Below, piece after piece: positions 1 to 7,729 of a stretch of 64,000 bases of DNA. Origin of the DNA: Candidatus Gastranaerophilales bacterium (GTDB lineage Bacteria; Cyanobacteriota; Vampirovibrionia; Gastranaerophilales; Gastranaerophilaceae); assembly GCA_928722015.1 (NCBI GenBank), contig CAKMWI010000008.1, positions 1 through 64,000 on the forward strand. Reading direction: 5' to 3'. A model generated the notes under the pieces. The model did not search any database. It was not told the DNA's origin and saw only the letters and a list, made by a program, of their open reading frames with translations. Position numbers and translations under genes: made by a program. Within the stretch, counting starts at the first letter, position 1. Each line of letters starts with the position of its first letter.

Positions 1-1
1 T

Positions 2-346
2 GGGGTTGAAAAAGGTGATGAAAAGCTTAATGCAGAAAAGTTGGCGGATAAGATTGCAAAATTACGAATATTTGAGGATGAATGCCATAAAATGAATTAC
101 TCAATTCAAGATGTTGGAGCTCATGCGCTTATTGTTTCTCAGTTTACTTTATGCGGTGATTGTAGAAAAGGTACTCGTCCAAGTTTTGATAAATCGGCAC
201 CCCCGCAAATTGCTATGGAATTATATGAATATTTTGTTGAGCAGTTAACTCTTTTTAATATTCCTTGTAAGACCGGTAAATTTGCTGCAATGATGGATGT
301 TGAGCTTGTTAATGACGGTCCTGTTACTTTTATGCTTGAAAAATAG
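2..346 (+). CDS. dtd: D-aminoacyl-tRNA deacylase, 5'-truncated
   Basis: Removes D-amino acids wrongly attached to tRNA (established role of the DTD family, cytoplasmic homodimer). The window opens inside the gene; the frame is open from base 2, so the N-terminal third is missing and no start can be assigned. The two family signatures that build the cross-subunit active site are visible: SQFTLCGD followed by KGTRPSF, and the C-terminal NDGPVTFMLE (the Gly-cisPro-like motif reads GPVT). The protein ends at the usual place, a few residues after this motif. The next gene begins 155 bases downstream on the same strand. The identification is secure; only completeness is limited by the window edge. 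Confidence 0.93.
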   Translation, partial: GVEKGDEKLNAEKLADKIAKLRIFEDECHKMNYSIQDVGAHALIVSQFTLCGDCRKGTRPSFDKSAPPQIAMELYEYFVEQLTLFNIPCKTGKFAAMMDVELVNDGPVTFMLEK

Positions 347-501
347 TTTAGGTTAGGACTTGCCAATATTTTAATTTCATGTTAAAATATACCTATAAGT
401 TAGAATTTTTATTTTTAAATCGATTTATACTGTGAGGATGATTATTACCTTAAATTTATATTTATTATGAGTTATTTTTTATCAATTAAGAGGCTTTTAT
501 T

Positions 502-1560
502 ATGTATGTAAACAAGTGCATTAAGTGCGGTCGTGAGTTTGAAACAAAGAACCCTAAAAGGGTGATATGTCCGGATTGTTTGTATCCGGATAAGAAGATG
601 ATGGTAAATTCTCCTGAGAGCTCCAGAGGGTGCGCACTACTCCGTGGCAACTCCGCCGTACAGAACAGGTATCGAACTTATTCAACAGAAGACAAGCCAC
701 AATTCTATAGCAGTTATTCAAGCGGCGGTGAAGAAAATCCAAGACCATATAACAGACCTCAACGTTCATATAATTCCGGTTATTCCAGAGATAATCGTCA
801 AGGTGCTTATAATAATTATAATAGAGACCCTCGTCAAGGTTCTTACAATGCTAATCGCTCCGGTTACAGAGATAATCGTCAAGCCTCTTATCGTTCTAAT
901 CGTCCTAATTACAGAGATAATCGCCAAGGTACTTATAATAATTACAAGACTGGAGGTTTTCAGCAACGCAGACCACAAGGTCAAAATAATAAATTTAGAC
1001 GTCCGGCTCTTAACAAAAATAAAGCTCCAAAGCAGTTATTAGTAAGCAGAGAACAGTTAGAACAAATTGAATTGCTCTATAAGTTAATGCTTCCTTTACC
1101 AAATCCGGATGCACATGAAGTTATTGGTGAAAAAATTGGTCTAGAGCCAAGAAAGGTCTTTTTTGGTATAAATCTTGTTCGTCAGAAGATGATGTTGCCA
1201 AAATTACCGTTTCCTAAACGTAAATTGGCAATTACTCCTGATCAATTAAATGCAATAAAAATGTTATATGAACCATTATTACCGCTCCCGCCTATCGGTT
1301 GTCATAAAATTATAGCGGCTCAATTAAAAATGGATGAGTGGCGCGTGCATGTCGGTATTGGACTTGTAAGAGCACAAATGGGTTTAGAACGTTGGAATCA
1401 AGAACGTGAAGATGCTCCTGAAGAGTTTAAGAAACAAAAGAGTGAGGCTGATAAGACTTCTGAACAACCAAAAGAATCAGCAAAGACAAGAAAAAATCTT
1501 CTAAAAAGTCTGTTGAGACAGAGGAAACATCTGTTACAGAAGAAGTCTCTGAACCTATAG
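502..1560 (+). CDS. Zinc-ribbon, low-complexity RNA-binding-like protein, C-terminus frameshifted
   Basis: Unrecognised protein. Residues 6-26 form a CxxC...CxxC zinc ribbon. About residues 75-165 are a disordered Arg/Asn/Tyr/Gly tract built on repeats of the type YRDNRQG. Two similar alpha-helical units of about 50 residues follow, each with an LPLP motif (LYKLMLPLPNPDAHEVIGEK and LYEPLLPLPPIGCHKIIAAQ). Composition suggests nucleic-acid binding (inference). Reading-frame quality is poor. Around 625-665 the neighbouring frame reads more naturally (GAHYSVATPPYR). Near 1486 a one-base shift would replace the odd Leu/Arg-rich end by an acidic then basic tail ending in the AT-hook-like KKKRGRKPKK, and that frame runs directly into rimM at 1653. 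The true C-terminus is therefore probably about 1650, not 1560. Confidence 0.7.
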   Translation: MYVNKCIKCGREFETKNPKRVICPDCLYPDKKMMVNSPESSRGCALLRGNSAVQNRYRTYSTEDKPQFYSSYSSGGEENPRPYNRPQRSYNSGYSRDNRQGAYNNYNRDPRQGSYNANRSGYRDNRQASYRSNRPNYRDNRQGTYNNYKTGGFQQRRPQGQNNKFRRPALNKNKAPKQLLVSREQLEQIELLYKLMLPLPNPDAHEVIGEKIGLEPRKVFFGINLVRQKMMLPKLPFPKRKLAITPDQLNAIKMLYEPLLPLPPIGCHKIIAAQLKMDEWRVHVGIGLVRAQMGLERWNQEREDAPEEFKKQKSEADKTSEQPKESAKTRKNLLKSLLRQRKHLLQKKSLNL

Positions 1561-1652
1561 CTGTTGCTGTAGAAGAAACAGAAGAAGCTCCAAAGAAAAA
1601 ACGAGGCAGAAAACCTAAAAAAGTTGAAGAAGAACCTCCGGAAGAGCAGCTA

Positions 1653-2184
1653 ATGACAAAGTATATTTCAGTTGGAAAAATACTTAACTTTCATGGAATT
1701 CATGGCGAGGCAGCGTGTTGGATATTCTAAAAATCAGCAGGATTTTTTCTTGTCTTTAACAGCATGTTTATGTGAAGAATAGACAATGAATATATGTCCA
1801 TTTAGGACATTGTCTTCTGTGCGTGCAAATAAAAATTTTCTTATTGTTAAAGTTTACAGGAATTGACTCAATAAATGAAATTCTTCCTTACAAAGGAGAA
1901 TTATTGTTCGTTGAAGAGAAAGTGATAAGGCGAGAAACTCTAGCTGAGGATGAATTCTTAATTGATGAGCTTGTTGGTTTAGAATGTTTTTGATGACAAT
2001 GATACCGGTAAAAAACTTAGGATTTGTTGTTGGTGTTTCAAATAATGGAGCAAGTGATTTAATTTCGGTTAAGACTAACACAAAGAATGTATCGCTTATT
2101 CCGTTTGTGAAGGCTATAGTTCCTGTTGTAGATATTCAGAATAAGAAAATTTTAATTAATAATATTGAAGGTCTGTTGGAATGA
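1653..2184 (+). pseudogene. rimM: Ribosome maturation factor RimM, frame-disrupted
   Basis: RimM assists 30S assembly by binding S19. The start MTKYISVGKILNFHGIHGE (1653) and the C-terminal PRC-barrel part (frame ending at 2184, with IPFVKAIVPVVDIQNKKI and the terminal EGLLE) are clearly RimM. In between, pieces lie in different frames: VGYSKNQQDFFLSL near 1717, a block reading IDSINEILPYKGELLFVEEK near 1861, and IDELVGLE then VFDDNDTGKK around 1990. At least four single-base indels are needed to restore one frame. The stop overlaps the trmD start as ATGA, the usual rimM-trmD coupling. Because rimM is nearly universal and its neighbours are intact, sequencing or assembly error is more likely than real decay. 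Confidence 0.85.
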
Positions 2185-2876
2185 TATTTGAAGTAGTAAC
2201 ATTATTTCCGGAGATTATTGAATCGTATTGTAATGTAAGTATTATGAAGCGAGCAAGGGATAATGGTATTTTTAGCTTAAATACTATAAATCCAAGAAAT
2301 TATACATTGGATAAGCACAAAAAAGTCGATGATACTCCTTATGGTGGTGGTGCAGGTATGGTATTGGCTCCGCAGCCGTATGTCGATGCTTATGATAGTA
2401 TTTTAAAATCCAGTAATTCTATTACGGTTATGCTTTCCCCTCAAGGAAAACCTTTGAGTGAAGATTTGGTAAAATATCTTGCAGACTTTGAGCAAATAAT
2501 TATGCTATGCGGTCATTACGAAGGGTTTGATGAGCGAATACGTGAAATTATTAATCCTATGGAAATATCTATAGGTGATTTTGTTTTAACAGGTGGTGAA
2601 TTACCTGCCCTTTGTTTAATTGATGCCGTGAGCAGAAAACTAGAAGGAACGCTTGGAAAAATTGAATCTGCAGAGGAAGATAGTTTTTCAAATGGTTTGC
2701 TTGAGTACCCGCAATATACGAAACCTCGTGATTTTAGAGGATATAAGGTTCCTGAAGTATTATTAAACGGTAATCATAAAGAAATTAATGAATTTCGTTA
2801 TAATCAACAATTGGAAAGGACGAAACTTAGGCGTCCGGATTTGTACAAAAAATTTTTAGAACAAGGGGAAAGCTAA
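2181..2876 (+). CDS. trmD: tRNA (guanine-37-N1)-methyltransferase
   Basis: Transfers a methyl group from SAM to N1 of G37 in tRNAs, which prevents +1 frameshifting. At 231 residues it matches the family. Visible hallmarks of the trefoil-knot SPOUT fold: PYGGGAGMVL (about residues 53-62), LSPQGKPL, the knot region IMLCGHYEGFDERI, and IGDFVLTGGE. The C-terminal domain contains YPQYTKPRDFRGYKVPEVLL. The start ATG overlaps the rimM stop (ATGA), so translation is probably coupled. The 3' end overlaps by 4 bases the end of a convergent minus-strand gene. The sequence looks intact, unlike the upstream 1.5 kb. Confidence 0.98.
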   Translation: MIFEVVTLFPEIIESYCNVSIMKRARDNGIFSLNTINPRNYTLDKHKKVDDTPYGGGAGMVLAPQPYVDAYDSILKSSNSITVMLSPQGKPLSEDLVKYLADFEQIIMLCGHYEGFDERIREIINPMEISIGDFVLTGGELPALCLIDAVSRKLEGTLGKIESAEEDSFSNGLLEYPQYTKPRDFRGYKVPEVLLNGNHKEINEFRYNQQLERTKLRRPDLYKKFLEQGES

Positions 2877-3352
2877 ATATCTCCTCTCATTCCTTTGGCA
2901 TTGCCCAGCCCAAAGAAATTCTTTAAGAATTCATAACCGGCATAAATCCCAAGGCCGCCAGCACAAATTTTACCGGCTTTTCCTTTAGCAAGCAGTGCAC
3001 CAAGCCCTAATCCAAAAGGAACAACATGGCTTACTAGCATAGAGGTAAATCCTTTAATATATCCTATTCCGGAATTAATAAATCTTCTCCATCCTTGATC
3101 CAGTTCCATAGTATAGGCAGAATCTTTTATTCCTGCTTGTACTTTACTCATGTTTGTTGAGTACATTGAGTTGTTAAGAAAGTATGCCGCTGCATCTGCA
3201 TCTTTTTCACTGGAATATAAATCAGCCTGCAGTTTGCCTATATAATGTGCATCATAACCGACAAGTCCCAAAGCAGCTAAGCCAACACCTTTAGTTATGA
3301 CTTTTCCTGTATTATTTGATATACATCTTCTAATATTATTCAGAATTTTCAT
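2873..3352 (-). CDS. Hypothetical membrane protein
   Basis: A protein of 159 residues with no family I recognise. It has a basic N-terminus, then a Gly/Ala-rich hydrophobic stretch (KGVGLAALGLVGYDA, residues 21-35), a polar central region, and two further hydrophobic Gly-rich stretches (about 105-125 and 128-146), so it is probably membrane-associated. The gene starts 2 bases after the end of the HEAT-repeat gene at 3355 and is likely co-transcribed with it. Its style (Gly/Ala helices and Lys-rich linkers) resembles the anonymous proteins at 36530 and 51291. Function unknown. Confidence 0.65.
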   Translation of the reverse strand: MKILNNIRRCISNNTGKVITKGVGLAALGLVGYDAHYIGKLQADLYSSEKDADAAAYFLNNSMYSTNMSKVQAGIKDSAYTMELDQGWRRFINSGIGYIKGFTSMLVSHVVPFGLGLGALLAKGKAGKICAGGLGIYAGYEFLKNFFGLGNAKGMRGDI

Positions 3353-3354
3353 TG

Positions 3355-4320
3355 TTAACCCTTGCTACTTTCTTTAGTTTCTTTTTTTTCAGTTTTTGTT
3401 TTGCTGTTTTCTTTGACCGGCACTTCTTTTTCAACTTGTTTTCCTGACATTTGAAGCAAGATTCTACTTGCATCTACAGCGTCTTGTCCGTACCCGTCTT
3501 TTGATTGTTGCATTCTTTGAAGTAATCCTACAGTAAAGTCGTCTCCTGTTACAATTCTGCCTTCAAGTGCTGTTAATGCAAGAATTCTTATTTCTTGGGC
3601 TGGGTCTTGTAACATTTTATTTATCAGAGCTGTTAATGCTTTATCATCTTTTCTGGATTCATCTTCTTCAAGTCTTGCATATACTTCTTTTGCCGCAGAA
3701 AGTCTTACGTCTTTTTCTTGGCTATTAAGGTAGTTTTCAAGATTTCTTATATAATCATCAGTCAATTGAACAATTTTTTTCTTTTCTGTTTTCTTTTTTT
3801 CGTTTGTTGTTGAAGTTGTTGTATTATTAGTTGTATTAGTTGTATTGTTATTATTATTTCCTATTGTTCCGTTATTTGTACCGTTGTTTATATTATTACC
3901 ATTTGTGCCGTTAGGATTTTGTCCTATATGTCCTGTGTAGTAATTTGCTGGATAACAAGGAGCATTTACGTTATAAGTTGCTGCTTGAGCTCCAGGAGTT
4001 GAAACTGATGGGTTAAATATTTGAATATTTACACCTGAAGTTGAAGCAGGTACTTGATAATTTTGTACTGGTTGAGGTGTTTGCATTTGTGGGTATTGAG
4101 CATATTGAGGTGCGCAATATTGAGGATTATATTGCGGTGGAACCTGTGGTATATTGTTATGAGGTACTGCAGGAGTTTGATTTACAGTCGTTTGAGCTGG
4201 AATGTTCGTTGTCTGTGTTTGGACGGACTGTATAGTATTGGGAACATAAGCATAACTGTTTGTGCTATATTGCGGATGTTGTACGTTTTTTTGCTGTACA
4301 TTTTGTCCTGTAACTTGCAT
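3355..4320 (-). CDS. HEAT-repeat protein with disordered Gln/Asn/Thr-rich N-terminus
   Basis: Residues 1-165 are low complexity (Gln, Pro, Asn, Thr), including an uninterrupted Asn/Thr tract of about 40 residues near 140-170. There is no signal peptide. A Lys-rich linker leads to a helical domain (about 180-300) with HEAT-like units: LTDDYIRNLENYLNSQEKDV RLSAAKEVYARLEED and DPAQEIRILALTALEGRI. HEAT domains are protein-interaction scaffolds; the partner is unknown. The tail is again Lys/Glu-rich. The start at 4320 has a good ribosome site (GGGG/AAGG about 10 bases upstream). It probably forms a two-gene unit with the membrane protein at 2873-3352. Confidence 0.75.
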   Translation of the reverse strand: MQVTGQNVQQKNVQHPQYSTNSYAYVPNTIQSVQTQTTNIPAQTTVNQTPAVPHNNIPQVPPQYNPQYCAPQYAQYPQMQTPQPVQNYQVPASTSGVNIQIFNPSVSTPGAQAATYNVNAPCYPANYYTGHIGQNPNGTNGNNINNGTNNGTIGNNNNNTTNTTNNTTTSTTNEKKKTEKKKIVQLTDDYIRNLENYLNSQEKDVRLSAAKEVYARLEEDESRKDDKALTALINKMLQDPAQEIRILALTALEGRIVTGDDFTVGLLQRMQQSKDGYGQDAVDASRILLQMSGKQVEKEVPVKENSKTKTEKKETKESSKG

Positions 4321-4403
4321 AGTACCTTTTACCCCTATATCTACCTAATATATTAAAGTATTTTTATAGGAATAATTTGCCTGTTTTATTAAGTTATATT
4401 AAA

Positions 4404-6926
4404 TTAGTAACCTAATTTATCTAATTTTACTTTGTAAAAATCCACATTAATATTAAGATTTACGCCTATGGTTAGAAGAAGTTTAATAAAGCGGATATCC
4501 TTTTCTCTTGGTTCTTTTGCATTGTTTTCAAGAATATCTCCTATCCTATGATATATTTTGTTGTAATAGATATTTTGAGCTTCGGATATATCTATTTGTA
4601 AATCTAATTTTTCAATTATATCAAATAATTCAACAACAGCATCTGCCTGTTGAAGTTCAAAACTTTTGGTTAGTCTGTTCAAATTTGTAATAATTCTTTT
4701 AGCAAAATTTTTGTTTGAAGGAGTTTTATCTATTTCAATATTCATTTTCTTGGCTTCAAAGTTGATATCTGTAATCTGTTGAATAATTGATGGTTCGACA
4801 AAACCGTCGCTTTGTGCTAATAAGTCATTGTATCTATGGCTAAGAGCGTAACCTGCGGATATTTTAAATTCATTAGGAATTTCTAAGCCTAAATTTTGCA
4901 TGTGATATATAGAGCCTTTGCCTTGGTCATACATTTCTTTGTATGTATTTGCAAATTTTTCTAATTGATCTTTTAAAAGAATTTGTAATATTTTTTTTCT
5001 TTCTTCAATAAAGATATCTTTTAATGTAAAATATTCTTTTCCAAATTTTTCGTCTAAGGCTCTGATTATTTCTGTCAATGGATTAAGCATAAATGTTTTG
5101 ATTAATGATGATTTTAATTCATTGAATTCATCGATAGAGGAATATTCCTTTATTGCGCAATGAAAATCTCCGCCAGAATATTGCATAAGTGCAAATATGA
5201 GGTTAGCCTTTTGTAAAGTAACTTTTGAATGAATTTCAATATTTCCTATAAGTAGAGTAGACGTTCCTTTTTGTACTTTTTGGTAGAAGTTTCTTTTTAC
5301 TGTATAGCAATATACGTCTTCTTCATCCTCAAAATCCTGATAAAGAGAAGATATTGCCCATAAGCAAGCTATTTCTTTAGCCGAAACTACAGAAGGTTTT
5401 ACAAAACGTTCAAATATATCTTTTCCTGTTCCGAATTCAGGGATATTACTTTTAGCATTAGATAGGATTTCTAAAAATTTTTCTTCAAAATTTTCGTTAG
5501 AAAATCTTGAAGCCAGTTGCATCGCTCTTGCTGCATATTTCATAATTTGGACGGTTTCAATTCCTGAAATTTCAGAGAAGAACCAGCCACAACTTGTATA
5601 CATAAGCATAGCCTGTCTTTGAATTTCTAAAAGTTCCATCCCTTTTACTTTGTCTTCTTCACTAAGATCCGGTTTAAAGTTTTCTTTTTGGAATTTTTTT
5701 ATTGTTGTAGAACTTCTGTCTAGAATAACAATTATATATTTATTTCTAACGTTCCAAGGGTCATCGTTAAAATATTTTGGGCCTTCTTGTTCGAAAATTT
5801 TTGCAAGATGATCTCTCAAATAGTCCAGGGCGTCTCGCAATGGCCTTCTCCATTTTTGATTCCACCCAGGATGTCCTCCGGTTGAGCATCCACAGTCTTC
5901 GCACCATCTGCCGACTCCATGAAAACAGCTCCAAGAGGAAGCTTGTTTGATATCTACTTCATAATCACTGCGGTATTTTTCAAGGTATTCCGCATAATTT
6001 GTAATTTTAAAGCCTTCATCTTCAGCCTTTATTTTTAAGACATAAGATAATGCCATATCACCAAATTTAGTATGGTGTCCGTAACTTTCTCCATCAGTCG
6101 CAATATTTACAAGTTGCGGATAATCACGAACTTCAGATACTCCTTCTTTAAGTCGTTTGATAAATTTATTTCCATCTTTTAGCAGTTCATCAAAAGCTAC
6201 AGAACGAGAAATAGCTCCGTCATAGAAAAATAAATCTATTGATTTTGAAGGATCACATTTTAATGTATATTTGTATGATCTTGCCGGATCAATATTTCCC
6301 CAGCTTACGTCCTGCCAATCTTTATCTGTATTTTTTTTCATTTTTAAGGCCTGATATGGTGATAAAATTGTAAATTTTATGCCATTATCAACCAATACTT
6401 TTAGTGTAGCATCGTCAACGGCAGTTTCAGCAAGCCATATACCTTCAGGTTTTCTTCCGAACCTGTATTCAAAATCCTTGATTCCCCATTTTACTTGAGT
6501 ATCTTTGTCGTGTTCGTTGGCCAAAGGCATAATCATATGATTATAAACTTGAGCAAGAGCATTTCCGTGTCCACTATGTTTTGTGATACTGTCAATATCA
6601 GCTTTTATTATTCTTTCATAAGTTAGCGGGGCAAATTCTTCCATCCACGACAAAAGTGTAGGTCCAAAGTTAAAGCTCATAAATTCATAGTTATTTACGA
6701 TATCTAGAATTCGATTTCTATTATCAACGATTCTTGAGACAGAATTAGGATTATAGCATTCTTTGCATATACGTTCATTCCAATCGTGGAATGGTAAAGC
6801 GCTGTCTTGTAATTCAATTGCTTCTAACCAAGGATTTTCTCTTGGTGGTTGGTAAAAGTGCCCATGAATTGTTAAAAATTTTTCTTTTTTTTCTGTGTTG
6901 TTATTTTCCATAATCTCTAATTCCAT
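4404..6926 (-). CDS. GH57-family glycoside hydrolase, DUF3536 type
   Basis: Large cytoplasmic enzyme of 840 residues in the alpha-amylase/alpha-mannosidase-like GH57 group whose members carry a C-terminal DUF3536 region. The N-terminus has FLTIHGHFYQPPRENPW. The GH57 nucleophile motif reads GIWLAETAVD (Glu about 167) and the acid/base motif reads NIATDGESYGHH (Asp about 278), so both catalytic residues are present. A Cys-rich stretch, CEDCGCSTGGHPGWNQKWR, follows. No secretion signal is seen, so it probably acts on intracellular glucan, matching the phosphorylase at 16744. The exact substrate cannot be read from sequence. The first ATG is taken; Met6 is also possible. It lies 19 bases downstream of the exported-protein gene, so the two may be one operon. 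Confidence 0.88.
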   Translation of the reverse strand: MELEIMENNNTEKKEKFLTIHGHFYQPPRENPWLEAIELQDSALPFHDWNERICKECYNPNSVSRIVDNRNRILDIVNNYEFMSFNFGPTLLSWMEEFAPLTYERIIKADIDSITKHSGHGNALAQVYNHMIMPLANEHDKDTQVKWGIKDFEYRFGRKPEGIWLAETAVDDATLKVLVDNGIKFTILSPYQALKMKKNTDKDWQDVSWGNIDPARSYKYTLKCDPSKSIDLFFYDGAISRSVAFDELLKDGNKFIKRLKEGVSEVRDYPQLVNIATDGESYGHHTKFGDMALSYVLKIKAEDEGFKITNYAEYLEKYRSDYEVDIKQASSWSCFHGVGRWCEDCGCSTGGHPGWNQKWRRPLRDALDYLRDHLAKIFEQEGPKYFNDDPWNVRNKYIIVILDRSSTTIKKFQKENFKPDLSEEDKVKGMELLEIQRQAMLMYTSCGWFFSEISGIETVQIMKYAARAMQLASRFSNENFEEKFLEILSNAKSNIPEFGTGKDIFERFVKPSVVSAKEIACLWAISSLYQDFEDEEDVYCYTVKRNFYQKVQKGTSTLLIGNIEIHSKVTLQKANLIFALMQYSGGDFHCAIKEYSSIDEFNELKSSLIKTFMLNPLTEIIRALDEKFGKEYFTLKDIFIEERKKILQILLKDQLEKFANTYKEMYDQGKGSIYHMQNLGLEIPNEFKISAGYALSHRYNDLLAQSDGFVEPSIIQQITDINFEAKKMNIEIDKTPSNKNFAKRIITNLNRLTKSFELQQADAVVELFDIIEKLDLQIDISEAQNIYYNKIYHRIGDILENNAKEPREKDIRFIKLLLTIGVNLNINVDFYKVKLDKLGY

Positions 6927-6945
6927 ACTTTTTGTCGTAAATTAT

Positions 6946-7452
6946 TTATTCAGCTTTCTTATCTTCAGTTTTCTTTTCCTTTTGAGTTAATACAATAAAA
7001 TCATCTACATCCATCCAAGGGTCTCCCAGCGCTGTTGAAAATACTTTTCCTGTAAATTCAATTTCATCCCCGGAATCAAGGTCAATATGTTTTTCTGCAA
7101 TTTCTTTTTTTAGAAATATTTTTAACTCTGATAAAGGAATATTATGGTTTGTGATATCCGGTCGTTGAATTAAAAATGAAATATATTTATCAGACGCTCT
7201 CATTGCCGGCGGATAATCCAAGCCGAGAGTTGCAAATTTATCAAATTTTCCTTTAATTCTAATATTTTTATGTAGATATTTATATGGATTTGCAACTACA
7301 TCCAACGCATTAACTGTTGTATATTGTATATTTATTTTTGCAGGGGCGGATACAAATGTAGGTGTTGCAGTTTGTGAATGAACTGTATTTACTGTTACGC
7401 CGATGCCCAGTGATATTATTACTGCTAGAGCGAAGATTTTTATTCTTTTCAT
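6946..7452 (-). CDS. Exported OB-fold-like protein
   Basis: A protein of 168 residues with a clear Sec signal peptide (basic MKRIK, hydrophobic core to about residue 20, cleavage likely after VNTVHSQ). The mature part contains the pattern VVANPYKYLHKNIRIKGKF and later DEIEFTGKVF, resembling small OB-fold exported domains in which a beta-barrel follows a statement of position (inference from pattern only). It ends in a charged Lys/Glu tail. The start at 7452 has an AGAGGT ribosome site. It lies upstream of the GH57 gene on the same strand. The function is unknown; a periplasmic location is likely. Confidence 0.7.
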   Translation of the reverse strand: MKRIKIFALAVIISLGIGVTVNTVHSQTATPTFVSAPAKINIQYTTVNALDVVANPYKYLHKNIRIKGKFDKFATLGLDYPPAMRASDKYISFLIQRPDITNHNIPLSELKIFLKKEIAEKHIDLDSGDEIEFTGKVFSTALGDPWMDVDDFIVLTQKEKKTEDKKAE

Positions 7453-7618
7453 TTTTACCTCTTATTTAAACTTGTTTACCCCATAATTTTAGCACATAAT
7501 TAAAATTAATGTAACTGTACAATATAATTATAGTTCAATTGAATTGTAAAAAGCAACTTGGAAAGTAGTTTAAATTTTTGAATATTACTCTTTATTAATA
7601 AAATATATAGTTATCTAC

Positions 7619-7647
7619 TTGCCTTTTTATATTTTGTTATGTATAAT
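7619..7647 (+). promoter_or_regulatory. Sigma-70-type promoter in the divergent region upstream of the SNF2 gene
   Basis: TTGCCT at 7619-7624 and a perfect TATAAT at 7642-7647 are separated by 17 bases. They sit in the 277-base gap between divergent genes and would give a leader of about 75 bases. A second -10-like box (TATACT, 7718-7723) lies 6 bases before the ATG at 7730 and could give a leaderless transcript. Confidence 0.55.
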
Positions 7648-7729
7648 TCTGAATGTATGGATGTGGGTTTATAGATTTATAAATCTATATTAAAATTAAC
7701 CCCTTGCAAGAAAGAGATATACTCTATAG

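Noticed and set aside
644..1042. Open frames on both strands over the Arg/Asn/Tyr repeat tract
   Set aside because: They are shadows of the repetitive codons of the zinc-ribbon protein, with Ile/Val-rich nonsense translations. Only the short piece at 644-665 may be the true frame because of a local indel.
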